The notes under the pieces are model-generated. The model did no database searches. It saw only the letters and a list, made by a program, of their open reading frames with translations, and was not told the origin of the DNA. A stretch of DNA of 64,000 nt from Dendrocalamus latiflorus (taxonomy: Eukaryota > Streptophyta > Magnoliopsida > Poales > Poaceae): positions 5,017,126 through 5,081,125 of the forward strand of contig CM029610.1 in NCBI GenBank assembly GCA_017311315.1. Reading direction: 5' to 3'. The position numbers and the translations under genes are program-made. Every line of letters begins with the position of its first letter. Positions within the stretch are counted from its first letter, which is position 1. Shown in pieces: positions 22,501 through 33,095 of this stretch.

Positions 22501-24778
22501 ACCATGATCTGACAGCGGCCCAAACAGTGGTGCAAGCAGCCGATGACGTGGCCGTCCCTAAGAACGGAGATCACTTCTCCTAGGGGCAGCAGATGTGAAA
22601 GAGCGGCGGCTAGGAGGCAGCCGCGTCGGCTACATAAAACCATAACCCTAACTAAGTTTTGATACCATGTTATAAATATTATGTATGTATTTAAGTGGCC
22701 CAATGGACAATATATATGGTACAAAAGGGACATAAGACTAAATCTTAGTACAATAAGAAATACCACTAATACCCTTAATACTTAGTTCATTAACTTGATA
22801 CTTTGACATGTCAGGTGAGCAGGAATGATTAATCAAGAAAGTAACCACAAATAGTGATGTCCACTGTAGGTTACTACAAAGCCACTATAATTGTAGGGTG
22901 ATACATGGCAACTATTTAGGCCCAATTTTTAGGGGTTTAAACTTGAGATCTAAGCTACTATAAACTTAAATCCTGTCAGACAAGTCTAAGCTTTGCCTTA
23001 TGGCCCAGTTTTTTTTAAGAAGTTCAAACCATCTTCCCCCAACTTAAGGGCTTACTAGGCTTACAAATAAGCTCAAAACCTTTAAAACAGGACCTTAATG
23101 GACCAAAGTGCCAAGAGAAACAAATTTAGTTAAAGCAATTACTGCACAACATAAGAAAGTTAGAGGTTGAATATGAAAATAAATTATTGAGGATGAAACC
23201 TCATAGACAACAAGGTCTCTTTCACATAAAGATAACGTTGGAAAATGGGGGCAGTTGATTTATGAGTAGCCTTCTTTTTGCCTCCCTTGTAAGCTCTAAC
23301 AACAAATTCTTCGGTTCTTTCTCTGCAGCATTTTGTCAAATAATTGTGTTTAGCAGTAGAAAGATAAAAGATGATAATGCCAACTAAAGTTAATGGTAAA
23401 CATAGTCTGACAAACAAAATACATACTTTTCATCACATGAGAAGAGCCATTTTGCGTAAGCAGCACCATAGTAGACATTTACAAAAGGCCAGTAGAGCAA
23501 ATTAATATTGTCTTCAAGTTCAATGTCATAATTCTTGTAACCCAACTCCCTTTGTAAAAGTGAAGAAAACAAGACGTATAAGAACATAGAAGAGGATAAA
23601 ATTAATTTAACCAGAGTTGATGAGTACCTGCCAAGCCATTGAGCAACTTCAGCTGTCACCTGCATCATGCCAACCTTTGTCTCTTTAGTTTTGCGGTCGT
23701 AGTTATCTACAAAGAGTCTCCTTCCACTTGCAATTTCTGCAAGGGCGCCTATCATATACTGCACGTGGGTATAGATCATGCTCAGTAAAGTCCACAAGCA
23801 TAGCAACCAATAACAATATAGCTGAACTCTTATCACCGCTATGTCTCACAGTCACAGCATTTCTTAAGCATTTATCTCCAGAGAAGCACCACAACCAATG
23901 CATTATGAAACATATATATTAGCATACAGGTGTAGTCCAGATATGACTTTCATGATTATAGATACTAGTGCAGATAATGGTAAAACATAGAGCAGTAGAG
24001 CCAATACCGGATCTAGCTGCGACTTGAAATGTCTATGAACAGTAATTGCAACCACTGCCTGAAAGAATCAATCAATGTACGTAAGAATTAGTTTACAGCC
24101 ACAATTGTGCAAACAACAAATGGAATGTTGAATAAAAGGAAAATCCCCCCCCCCCCCCCCGCATTGATTTTCATAGGTTAGCACACTTAGTTTTTGAACG
24201 GCAAGCTCAGCAAACTTATTTCAATCAGCATTCCAGTAACAACCTTCTGAACATTAATCTAGTCACTTCGTTAAATATAGCAAGAAACCAATACGGTTGG
24301 CCACTTGGCTCACAGTACTGATGCCTTTTTATCTTTGTTGAACTTCAGTGCACAGATTTGCTAGCCACTACTAATATCCTGCTTTTAATGCCACATTACA
24401 GCATTGGATGATATGGAAATGATTATTCAAATGAATAAACCAAATAACGCATAGAGATGATATATTAGAAATGTGCATATACAGCTTGAAAAAAAATAGA
24501 CATAGTGATTTACGTGAACAGATTTCAGTTTGATTTCCACTAATACAAGCTATTCCACAGCTACTAATATCATGGTTTACAGAATTCAGACGATCGCTCA
24601 CCATCATTTCAGTTTGCGTGAGATACGCCTCGCCATCAGGATCACGTGACAGGTGAACTTTCTGTCCCTGCACTTCCCCAGCATCGATCCACTCTTTACT
24701 TACTTGAGGATCGGCCCACATTAATCGCATATCCTCTGGATCCAAGCAGTCATCCCAATATTTGAAGCTTATAGGCAT
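16594..24778 (-). CDS. Two-module lytic-transglycosylase/lysozyme-like protein, 11 exons
   Basis: Exons (minus strand, 5' to 3'): 24778-24602, 24058-24008, 23758-23628, 23549-23427, 23322-23200, 21176-21118, 20932-20763, 19838-19785, 19159-19050, 16945-16832, 16747-16594. All have GT-AG borders, the frame stays open, and they sum to 421 aa. Each half has a YWD...MW..P.V.KEW lead (residues 7-30 and 227-250), then a lysozyme-fold core: ALAEIASGRR with Glu84 and GMMQVTAEVAQWLG; second copy ALAEVCSMRF with Glu304 and GLMGIDYPTAAWL. Later come YYGAAYAKWL/YFGAAYLGWL and RAYKGGK/QAYLGGPDN, like the GAxYL and AYNAGP motifs of soluble lytic transglycosylases. No signal peptide is seen. True substrate is unknown; catalysis is not proven. 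An alternative donor inside the last exon (GAGAA|GTATGC, near 16618) could change the C-terminal few residues. Confidence 0.82.
17213..18819 (+). mobile_element. 5'-truncated LINE (non-LTR retrotransposon) in intron 9
   Basis: An open frame to 18665 carries the C-terminal half of a plant LINE ORF2: the end of the reverse transcriptase (FGAATGLKTNIQKSS, then FPCKYLGLPLSVKKL), the conserved LAWPKVTRPLELGGLGI, and a zf-RVT region (CVLCDQVEEDIQHILIGC with VW). The 3' UTR ends in a short A run at about 18812-18818. The frame starts at the truncation point, so no real start codon exists. It lies opposite to the host gene, between exons 10 and 9. A clear target duplication was not seen; aaacagta at the left and aaactgta at the right may be a decayed one. 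Confidence 0.88.
20086..20512. mobile_element. MITE, 427 bp, in intron 7
   Basis: Inverted ends rich in CCGG: CAGGGTTCGGAAAACCGACG on the left; the right end reverse-complemented reads AAGGTTCCAAAACCCGG. Inner phrases GGTTACCGGCCGG and CCGGTTACCG repeat in both orientations. An 11-bp direct repeat TTAGTCACAAC flanks it (20075-20085 and 20513-20523). Since the border bases overlap the terminal sequence, the true target duplication may be 8-11 bp. Non-coding. Confidence 0.8.
21270..22773 (-). mobile_element. TRIM-like LTR element in intron 5
   Basis: Direct repeats of about 75-106 bp lie at 21270-21346 and 22668-22773 (shared cccaatggacaatata and cataagactaaa). Read on the minus strand the right copy is the 5' LTR, followed at once by TGGTATCAAAAC, a primer site matching the initiator-Met type (gatacca at 22661-22667). 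A purine-rich tract precedes the left copy. The left LTR is incomplete, and a partial copy (cccaatggacaatatatagg) is duplicated at 21239. The 1.3-kb interior is G/C-rich with no retroelement protein, so the element is non-autonomous. It lies between exons 6 and 5 of the lysozyme-like gene, in sense with it. Confidence 0.65.
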
Positions 24779-24812
24779 TTTGCACTAATCAATAGTTGTT
24801 CTGTTGACCCAC

Positions 24813-26110
24813 ACTGAAAACAATAAACAAGTGAAAATTAGATGCCATAAGGTTCCTTTCTTAAAGTAAATGGAAATCCAACGCCCCAATCTGCATTATG
24901 TTCTGGGCTTACATAGAGGTTGAGACCGTTTTGAAATGATACAAGAGTAACGAGACCAGCAAATACATTGGAATGGAGACTTGCACAAAACTTGATCACA
25001 TAATAACAGGAAAGAACATGCAATGATTGCATCATAATAGATGTGAAGGGCATCCAAGTGTCTGTAAATCAAACTGGCGCATTCACTTCCAAATTGAAAC
25101 TCTTCCTTCCCTCTGTATGCATCATATTGAAGCGTATAACAAACCCAACAAGTAAACATAGGATGAAACTAATCATTGAAAACATACAGAAATACAGTAA
25201 ACAAACACACAAACAATGCAGATACCTTAGGTGCGTGTTGAACTTATGACAACCGAAAAAGTACACAAATTCAGAAAGGCGTGCTGCAACCAGGCCAACT
25301 AAAGAGTCAACATACAGTCAAATTGGACAATTCACGTCAAAATAAAATTAGTAAAATTATCTCCGGGACACTGTAGCTCCACTAAAATTAACATGTTCCT
25401 GAAAATTTTATATGATGATCGAATTGCTGAAAACTACTTCCACGGGCACATTAGCACATAGCACCTCATGGTCACTATTTTCCACCGCGATGTATCGTAG
25501 AATCATAATGTACGCACAATATACAGCAAAATAAGCACTAAATCTTCACCACAGACCCAAATCCTGAAATCCACCACCGAGCTCCAAAGCAACCGCATTA
25601 AAAAAATCTCAAACTACGGGAACCGCACAAATGGAATGGCCACCCGACAGCAGTATCGCGTGATCGCATCAGGCACGCCATAGCGTCGCGCACACGCTGT
25701 ACGTACTCCACAGTGAGATTACCAAAACAGCAACCACATTTGGCATCATCAATCCGCCACCAAACAATACGAACGCACCAAACATCTCACGCAGGAAAAA
25801 AAAGCGCACCTCGCCATCTAACCGGAATCTCCATGCATGACACTACAAAATTCGTCAAAAAATTACCAGTCGCTACGATCCCACGCTCGATCACCGAAGA
25901 GAACTGATCGCAGATGGGGCTCACCAGGGTGGGGGCGCGCGCGGGATAGGGAGACGATTCGGGAGGTTTCGCCTCCAATCCCTTCCGATTCGACGGGGAT
26001 TTGAGGGCGAATGGGGTGGCGGCGGTGGGTTGGTGGTGGAATGGGGAATCGGAGGGATGATCTCCGAAGAGAATGAAGGGGGGGTGGCAACGCGATGCAA
26101 GCGCGACAGT
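24813..26110 (-). promoter_or_regulatory. Probable leader exon, leader intron and promoter of the lysozyme-like gene
   Basis: On the minus strand an acceptor (TTTTCAG|TGTGGG) at 24814 stands 35 nt before the start codon, and a donor (CACCCTG|GTGAGC) has its exon end at 25925. Thus a 5'-UTR intron of about 1.1 kb is likely, with a G/C-rich leader exon at 25925-26100. Between them the DNA is A/T-rich without an element. A run of 16 C lies further in, at 24145-24160 in intron 1. No transcript evidence. Confidence 0.5.
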
Positions 26111-26755
26111 TTAAATGAGGGGAAGCGGGGACACGTGTCAGGTGGTTAGGGCGCAATGCTGGTGGATTTCTGATTTGCTTCGCAGTTGGGGAGATCGCGT
26201 CGCATCGATGGATATCGATCTCTTGTGCTCCTATCAACGGTGTTGGGTCATTTCAGAGTTTTCTTCTGTCAGCCTCCTTGATGTTTGCTTGCAATCTAGA
26301 GAAAGGCTATGTTCTTTTTCGGCACAGGCTGATGGTATTCTTCTCTAATGTGAGTATTTGTGCGAACAAATCGAATGCTAATAAGTTGATAAATCGCTTC
26401 AAAAAGTTTATTTTGATAAGTCTTTTCGAAATAGCGACAAAGAAACTATCTCATTTGTTTGTTAAAAAAATATAGATTATAAGTCATAAAAATGTGGTCG
26501 GACTATAAGAATTCTGGAGTCGCATGGCTGCAATTGAACCGCTACAATACGTTGCTACAGTAACTATGGCCCGCTACATTACACAAAGAAATCCAGACCT
26601 TTCAAACTGAATACATTCGCTACAAAACAAATGCGAATCGTGTAGCGTTGTGTATTTACCAAACCAACGCAAATGGTACCTAAGGTTTGGAAAAAGAATA
26701 GATGCACGAGATCATGGTCCGAAGTCGTGGAGACATACATTGAATATATCCATAC
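26111..26755. other. Intergenic spacer
   Basis: No gene. The stretch near 26380-26450 (tcgcttcaaaaagtttattttgataag) resembles inverted parts of the MITE cluster at 56755-57200, so it may be a decayed copy. Confidence 0.4.
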
Positions 26756-26756
26756 C

Positions 26757-26791
26757 CAGGAGAAGAAGAAGAAGAAGAAGAAGAAGAAGAA
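26757..26791. repeat. Microsatellite (AGA)n
   Basis: About eleven units of AGA/GAA. The Arg-rich frame across it is a translation of the repeat. Confidence 0.9.
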
Positions 26792-26832
26792 ATATGTACA
26801 GCTTTGGTATTTCAGAATTTAGATGCTTATTT

Positions 26833-27068
26833 ATTGCCATGAGAGTTTCATTCGGTAGTTGCTATTCCTTTTTCTTGTTTTTTCTTTTGATAGTGATTTT
26901 GCATTTTCCATTGCCATGAGAGTTTCATTCGGTAGTTGCTATTCCTTTTTCTTGTTTTTTTTTTCTTTTGATAGTGATTTTGCATTTTCCATTGCCATGA
27001 GAGTTTCATTCGGTAGTTGCTGTTCCTTTTTCTTGTTTTTTCTTTTGATAGTGATTTTGCATTTTTCA
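26833..27068. repeat. Tandem repeat, three units of 77-81 bp
   Basis: Units 26833-26909, 26910-26990 and 26991-27068 each run from attgccatgagagtttcatt to gtgattttgcatttt. They differ mainly in the length of a T run. The internal Phe-rich frames follow from the repeat. No TE ends seen. Confidence 0.9.
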
Positions 27069-27613
27069 CTGCTGAAACATCAAAAGCATGGCCTTGGTGC
27101 AGCAAACTCGTACGGCTCTTGCACAAATCATGAAGTTCTCATGTGCCTCAACGGCTGAGCCATGGCTGTCGGCCTGTCCTTTGAATTTGAAGACATATTG
27201 CTAGTTGGGAGCAGTATTGATAATTTCCTACCTTAAAAGGTTGACCTATTTTTCAATCGGAAAAAAAATTCTGGGATTGTAACTACAGGTGCACCTAGGG
27301 ATTAGAGTGTGTCCAATACCACTGGTGTTCTACGACAGATCCGTGGTGCTTCTAAGAGATTCCTGCCGGCTCTAATGCTGCTTTGCTTTAACGAGTTTCT
27401 GCTTTTAGTTTCTAGTTTATTAATTTTATATTTTATAGTTTTTTTGGCTTTTTTGTCTTTTATTTTTCTCCTATTATTTCTTTATATTGTCTGTGATGAT
27501 ATAATTTTTTATTTTTAAATATTTGTAAATGTAATTACACTAAAAAGTTAACAGCAACTACAGTTCATTTCCAGCCGCTACAGTGCAAAAAAGTTAGAAG
27601 CCTAGGCTTATAT
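27069..27613. other. Intergenic spacer
   Basis: A/T-rich, with long T-rich runs at 27415-27520. No gene or element recognised. Confidence 0.5.
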
Positions 27614-27856
27614 GGGTCTGTTCATTTTGGTTTTGACTTATAACTTTTTGCTGTGACTTATGTCTTTTGGGCTGTTTGTGCGAGAGAGTACAGAGTAACA
27701 GAAACTCGCATGCAGTTTTGGTCGATATATAAATAAAGTCACTACAGTGTATACTACAATCAACTTATATACCCGTCTTCAAAAGACACTTCAATTGAAA
27801 GCTAATTATTGTAGAAGAATAAAAAATAGCTTTCAAAAGCTAAAAAGAATAGATAC
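27614..27856. mobile_element. MITE, about 243 bp
   Basis: Imperfect 15-bp inverted ends: GGGTCTGTTCATTTT on the left and GTATCTATTCTTTTT as the reversed right end. The interior has gacttataactttttgctg and ttcaaaagctaaaaag, typical of hAT-like grass MITEs. Flanking TAT may be the target site. Confidence 0.5.
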
Positions 27857-28593
27857 TATGTCGACTATTGCCAATTTTATGGTTCGTTCGGGATACATGT
27901 GTCGAACAAGGCGTCGCTACATTCCAAGCCTTTCTCTTTCTTTTCGGCCCATTACCAAAGCTTCTCATCAGCGATGGCACTCGCACCCATGGACTCAGAT
28001 ACGGCTTCCCTATTTTCTTTGCCTATTCCCCTTCTTGTTCCCTCCTAAGTGGAAACACTCCGTTGGGTTCAACTACTTGCTCACGTACTCGTAAACCTCC
28101 GAACGAGTACTTCGATGATGGTTATGACCACACTGCACGAGTTATGATCACGTTGCGTATTCATAATGACCACGGTTTTCAGCTCATAACAATCACGCTT
28201 AACTTTAATCATGAACATCTATAAAGAAATAAAGCTAATAAAATATTACCTCCTAGAAAGAGACAGAGAGAAAAATAGGTAAAGAACACAGAAAACCGCG
28301 TCCCACGGACTCGACCATGGCGACTGCAATGGAGACAACGTACGTACGTATCGTCAGTTGGTTCGCGTCTGAGGAATTAGGAAGCGCACACCGACATGGC
28401 CCTTGTATAGTTGTAATCGATCGATGGGCATATGTTTAGAATTAATTCCCTTCTTACAGTGAGCGGGCATCGAATCAACTGCCATTTCTTCATTTCCATA
28501 GAGCATAACGCAAGACGCCGACCAGCTGTGATTAATGTATGTACATACTGATTAATATAGCAGGGAAAAGGACACGCTAAGAGTGAGCCAAAG

Positions 28594-28837
28594 GGCTGTC
28601 CTTTTAAGAGTTTCTAAAAACGGCTTTTAACTTTTACTATAATACATAACTTTTAAATATAGTATTTTCTCAAGACAGGATCTACAAGTTAATTATAGTA
28701 TATTCTAAAAACCTAACATCTGTATTAACCAAAACCGCAAGCGAATATCTCTCTCTGTAATTTCTGTCGTAAATAGCTAAAATTCAAAAATTTCAGCTAA
28801 AAGTCATAAGCCGCAGCCATATCAAATAGGCCCAAAG
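28594..28837. mobile_element. MITE in duplication copy 1
   Basis: About 244 bp absent from copy 2, where gtgagccaaag joins directly to actgttttg. Left end GGCTGTCC, right end ATAGGCCC, with a short duplicated AAAG (perhaps ccaaag) at the borders. Inner phrase gatctacaagttaattatag is shared with the MITE at about 57040, so they are one family. Confidence 0.75.
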
Positions 28838-29204
28838 ACTGTTTTGTTGCTTCCCCTATTATTTGTTGACTTTAGTTGAAGCAGTTATTGGTTCTGTTTT
28901 TCTAGCCTTTTGACTCATTCGAAAGTAGAAACAGCGGCGGGACTTTTTTAAGTGAGTTTTGCGAATGATTTTTTGTATCTAAAATTGTGCACGTTGTTCA
29001 TTATCTTTTTGAAAAATACAGATAAAATCTACCAATCTTTAGTGTTATAAAAATGTGAGTTGGTGGTCGTCGGTCCGTTCTTCCTTCTCTCTTCTCATCC
29101 GTCTGATCAAAGATCAACCGTTCAGATCCGCATGTAGGTAGTTCTTCCGCTCCTCATAGAAAAGTTCAGACCGACGCGTGGGCCGCGCTCCTCTTCTTTT
29201 CCCC

Positions 29205-29560
29205 CGCATCCTTCGCCTTCCGCAACTGTCGCCTCCTTCTCTCCCCTGAACCCTCGTGCCGCGCCTCCTCCTCCTCAGCGCCGCCACCAATTCCTTCCCC
29301 GTACGGCAACGTCTGGTCGCAGTCCTCCAACTTCCCCCAGCAGCGTCGCATCCCTTCGTCGCCGCCTCCTCAACGCATTTGCTCGCAGTCTCCTCTCCCC
29401 ATATGCCCGCCGCCGCCTCCCTCCACCTCCCGCAACTGCCGCCTCCTTCTCCCCCGAACCCTCGTGTGCGCCTCCTCCTCCTCCTCCTCGACGCCGCCAC
29501 CAATTCCTTCCCTACGAGGCAGCATCTGGTCATAGTTCCCCAACTTTCCCCAGGGCGCTG
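29205..29560. repeat. Imperfect internal duplication in the Helitron
   Basis: The phrase ctcgtgccgcgcctcctcct and ccgccaccaattccttccc, followed by gtctggtcgcagtcctccaa, recurs about 200 bp downstream as a diverged copy ending ccccaactttccccag. The frames over it repeat DAATNSFPTRQ-like text but have no known domain. Confidence 0.7.
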
Positions 29561-29835
29561 CCACCAATTCCGTCTCCCATCGCCCCTCTAACCAGCGGCA
29601 CGACGCTCGGCGACAGTGGTCGATGGATCAAAGAGAATGGCGCTCGGTGACAGCAGCTGGTGGATCAAAGAGAAGGGCACTCAATGATGACAGTGGCTTC
29701 CTCTTACTAGCACGCCCACGGGGCTCTCCCCTTCCACCGCCGCCCAGCGGTCGCTTGCCCGATGAGCCTCTCTACCTCCTCCTGCTCTTCGCTCGGAGCT
29801 TGTCGCGCTGTTTGGCGATTTTGGTCTCCCAAACT

Positions 29836-30270
29836 GGTCGTCGAAGTCGGTGCCGTGGTCGAATGGGGCCGTGGTTGAGGGGCCATGGCCAAAGTTGAGG
29901 GGCTGTGGTCGAAGTCGAAGCCGTGGTTGAAAGGGGTCGTGGCCAAAGTCAAAGATTCGTGGTCGAAGTCGAAGCTGTGGTCGAAGTCGAAGGGCCGTGG
30001 TCGAAGTCCAAGCTGTGGTCGAAGGGGGGCAATGGTCAAAGTCGAAGGGCTGTGGATGAAGTCGGTCCGCAGTCGAAGTTGAAGGGCTGTGGTTGAAGTC
30101 AGGCCATAATCGAAGTCGAAGGGTCATGGTCGAAGTCCAAACTATGGTCAAAGGGGATAGTGGTCGAAGGGGCAGTGGTCGAAGTCAAAAGGTCATGGAT
30201 GAAGTCGATCTGCGGTCGAAGTCGAAGGGCCATAATCGAAGTCGAAGGGTCGTGGTCGAAGTCAGGGCCG
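29836..30270. repeat. Minisatellite array of gtcgaagtcgaagg-type units
   Basis: Short degenerate units (tcgaagtcgaagggccgtgg and shorter variants) fill 430 bp inside the Helitron. The Val/Glu/Ser- and Asp/Phe-rich frames on both strands are translations of the array. Confidence 0.85.
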
Positions 30271-30394
30271 AGCAGGCTAGTGCCGGTAGTCGAGCGACAG
30301 GGCACAAGCGCACCGGAGGCTTGCTAACGTGCTACCACCAACGATGGTCGACCGCTCCTGACCTACGATCACGCGCGATAGTCAATGGCTTCTA

Positions 30395-30850
30395 ACTTAC
30401 GACCACGATGTGTGATCGACAGTTTCTAATTTATGACCATGAGCACTGGTCGATGTGTTTCGACTTATGACCACGAGGTGTGGTCGATGTCTTGACTTAC
30501 GACTATGAGCGTTGGTCGATGTGTTCCGGCTTACGACCATGAGGTATCCTCGATGGCTTCCGACTTACGACCACGAACAATGGTCGTCGGCTTTCGATGT
30601 ACGATTATAAGCCATTGTCGAAGGCTCTCGATTTAGGACCACGATCGATCGTCAACCGCTGCCAACTTACGACCACCAGTGATGGTCGACCGCTCCTGAC
30701 CTACGATCACGCATGATGGTCAACTGCTTTTGACTTACGACGACAAGGTGTGCTTGAGGGCTCCCGACCTACGACCACGAGGTGTGGTTGATGTCTTCTA
30801 ACTTATGACCACGAGGTGTGATCGACGGCTTTCGACTTATTTGACGGATT
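30395..30850. repeat. Minisatellite array of cttacgaccacgaggtgtgg-type units
   Basis: Roughly 40-bp units (cgacttacgaccacgagg, then tggtcgatggcttc) repeat about eleven times, degenerate, next to the first array and ending about 120 bp before the Helitron 3' end. Confidence 0.85.
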
Positions 30851-31183
30851 CAAAAACTTTTAGAACATGTTTGTATGCATATTTTAAAAAATTTTACCAC
30901 CCATGAGTTTTAAAATATGTAGTATAATAAATCTTAAAAATTCGTAGCAACGCACGGGCATTCAGCTAGTTATAACGAAAAAACTATTAGCCATAGAAAA
31001 AAAGGGCAAACATGTAACTGTATTTTCAGCGGAAAAGTAGAGCGTTTTACTGGTTGGGTTAGACCGGGATAGCTTTTCTGACGATCACATCCTTGTGCCC
31101 CACAACCAAGCCCTACCTTGTATTTTCTCGTACAAACAACCTAAAAGTCAAAAACCGTAGCAAAAAAAGGCCCATATTCCCTT

Positions 31184-32006
31184 CCTGTTCCCTCTTAGGT
31201 GGCAACACTCTGTTGGGTTCAACCACTTGCTCATGTACTCGTAACCTCTGAACGAGTATTCTGATGATGGTTATGACCACGCTGTACGAGTTACGACCAC
31301 GCTTTTCAGTTCGTAATGACTACGCTTAATTTTGATCATAAACACTTAGAAAAAAATAGAGTCAATAGAGGGTTGCCACCTAAAAAACTAGAAAGAAAAA
31401 CAGGTAAAGAAATCAGAAAAGCCGCATCCTACGGAGGCGACTGCAATGGAGACAACGTACGTACGCATCGTTAGTTGGTTCGCGTCATAGGAATTAGGAA
31501 GCGCACACCGACATGGCCCCTGTATAGTTGTAATCGATCGATGGGCATATGTTAATAATTAACACGAGACGACGACCGGCTGTGATTAATGCATATACAT
31601 ACTGATTAATATAGCAGGGAAAAGGACACGCTAAGCGTGAGCCAAAGACTGTTTTGTTGCTTCCCCTATTATCTGTCGACTTCAGTTGAAGCAGTCATTG
31701 GTTCTGTTTTTCTAGGTTTTTGACTTATTTGAAAATAGAAACAACGGCGAGGCTTTTTGAAGTGAGTTTTGCGAATGATTTTTTCATCTAAGATTGTACA
31801 TGTCGTAAATTATTTTTTTAAAAAATACATATAAAATCTACTATTATAAATAAAAGCTATTAGCCATAGAAAAAAGACAAACACAAAACTGTATTTCCAA
31901 CGAAAAAAGAGAGCATTCTACTGGTTGAACCAGAACAGGACAGCTTTTCTGACGGTCACACCCTCGTGCCCCACAACCAAGCCCTACCTTGTATTGTAGT
32001 ACATTC
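31184..32006. repeat. Direct duplication, copy 2 (holds both empty sites)
   Basis: Uninterrupted copy of 28025-31125 as described there. It begins ttcccttcctgttccctc and ends at gccctaccttgtattg. It preserves the pre-insertion sequence for the MITE and the Helitron. Confidence 0.88.
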
Positions 32007-32646
32007 AAAACCACTACAAAGTGCAAAGCCAAACGCAATTGAGGAGAAAACAAAAATGGATGCTGCCAACGGCAGCTCTTAGACGAATGACAATCGCCTT
32101 GTAAGAGAGAAAGACGAATAGCAGTTGTTCTTCTTTTAGAAAAGAATAATAAACCGAAGTTGGTGAGAATCATCTTCCTTTTTTTTTTAATATGTACGAA
32201 GAGAGCACAGACCCAGAGAGTCGGAGATTCGGTGGGGGTAGGCGAGGCGAGGCGAAGCAAAAAGGAGCCCGGACCGAAGCTAAGCTACCTACCACCCACC
32301 CACCATGCGTGGCCCGGAACCCACCCACCATCAAGTAAACTACTTGCTAGAATTTTTTACTCTGTGGCCGTGTAGCGGCACGTTTTTTAAATTCTTGTTC
32401 TGTGTCGAGACGAGTGGTAGTAGGAGGCGACGTTCGCATGGGCTCTCCGTTCTTCTGCGCTCGAAAAAGAGATTATTCTCTCGGATTAAGATTATACGGT
32501 ATATCGTTGAATAATCTTATTTATAAATATAAAATATATTTTATATCTAAATATAAAATTAGTGTGAGATTTTTTTTCTATATTCTTGATAAATATATAG
32601 TTCTACTTTATATCCTCTATATTTATATATTGAATATATGCTTAGA
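32007..32646. other. Intergenic spacer
   Basis: No gene. A short G/C-rich piece (32230-32340) is followed by A/T-rich DNA. Confidence 0.4.
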
Positions 32647-32902
32647 TACATTTTCTCCGTTCTTTTTTTACTTAACTTTTTTTTTTACTTTTTACGTTTT
32701 TCAGGATGATACTTTGACTACTACTTTTTTTATAACTTTACACTAAGATATACTAATAAAATTATAATAACATAAATGTATTTTTAATGAAAATTTTAAT
32801 AATATAATTTTCATATAACTAATCTAAATAATATTAAATCTATTGGTGAAAGTTTGACGACACGGATTCTAGAAAGTCAAGTAAAAAAGAACGGATGTAG
32901 TA
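32647..32902. mobile_element. Stowaway-like MITE, about 256 bp
   Basis: Left end TTTTCTCCGTTCTTTTTTTA and right end, reversed, TACTACATCCGTTCTTTTTT resemble the CTCCCTCCGTTC termini of grass Stowaway/Mariner MITEs, A/T-rich inside with the usual GTCAAGTAAA near the right end. Degenerate at the left; flanking TA is plausible. Confidence 0.7.
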
Positions 32903-33095
32903 ATAGTTAAAGATAGTCTAATTATTTTTAATGTGTAAAAAAATATGTCTTACAGACTTAGATAAAAAGAAGTATTTTTAAAAATTCCTACGTCTAGGAG
33001 TTAGATTTGGAAAAATATGTAGTTCAAGAGCCAAACATTAAGAAAACTTTAGTTGCTACTTGGTCCGACGAGGCGCAAGTCACCCCCTGCACGGC

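Larger units (their letters stand above)
29036..30969 (+). mobile_element. Non-autonomous Helitron, 1934 bp
   Basis: Starts TCTTTAGTGTTATAAAAATG right after an A and ends GGGCATTCAGCTAG right before a T, the 5'-TC and 3'-CTRR rule with A/T insertion. Removing it gives ctaccaa|ttataacgaaaaaa, which matches the empty site in duplication copy 2 (ctacta|ttataaataaaa, near 31840). No target duplication, as expected. No Rep/helicase frame, so it is non-autonomous. The interior holds an internal duplication (29205-29350 against 29395-29555) and two minisatellite arrays. It could carry captured host DNA, but none was recognised. Confidence 0.9.
28025..31125. repeat. Direct duplication, copy 1 (interrupted)
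   Basis: Copy 1 aligns with 31184-32006 over nearly its whole length: gttccctcctaagtgg, the region with acgtacgta and gaattaggaagcgcacacc, then gtgagccaaag, actgttttgttgcttcccc, and finally gccccacaaccaagccctacc. Two insertions separate the copies: a MITE at 28594-28837 and a Helitron at 29036-30969. Copy 2 has neither. No protein-coding function recognised. Confidence 0.88.

Noticed and set aside
23390..23836. Independent 148-residue minus-strand gene
   Set aside because: It is exons 3 and 4 of the lysozyme-like gene read through the intron between them.
29114..30395. Several Arg/Ser/Pro-rich genes on both strands
   Set aside because: Frames come from the internal duplication and minisatellites of the Helitron; no domain.
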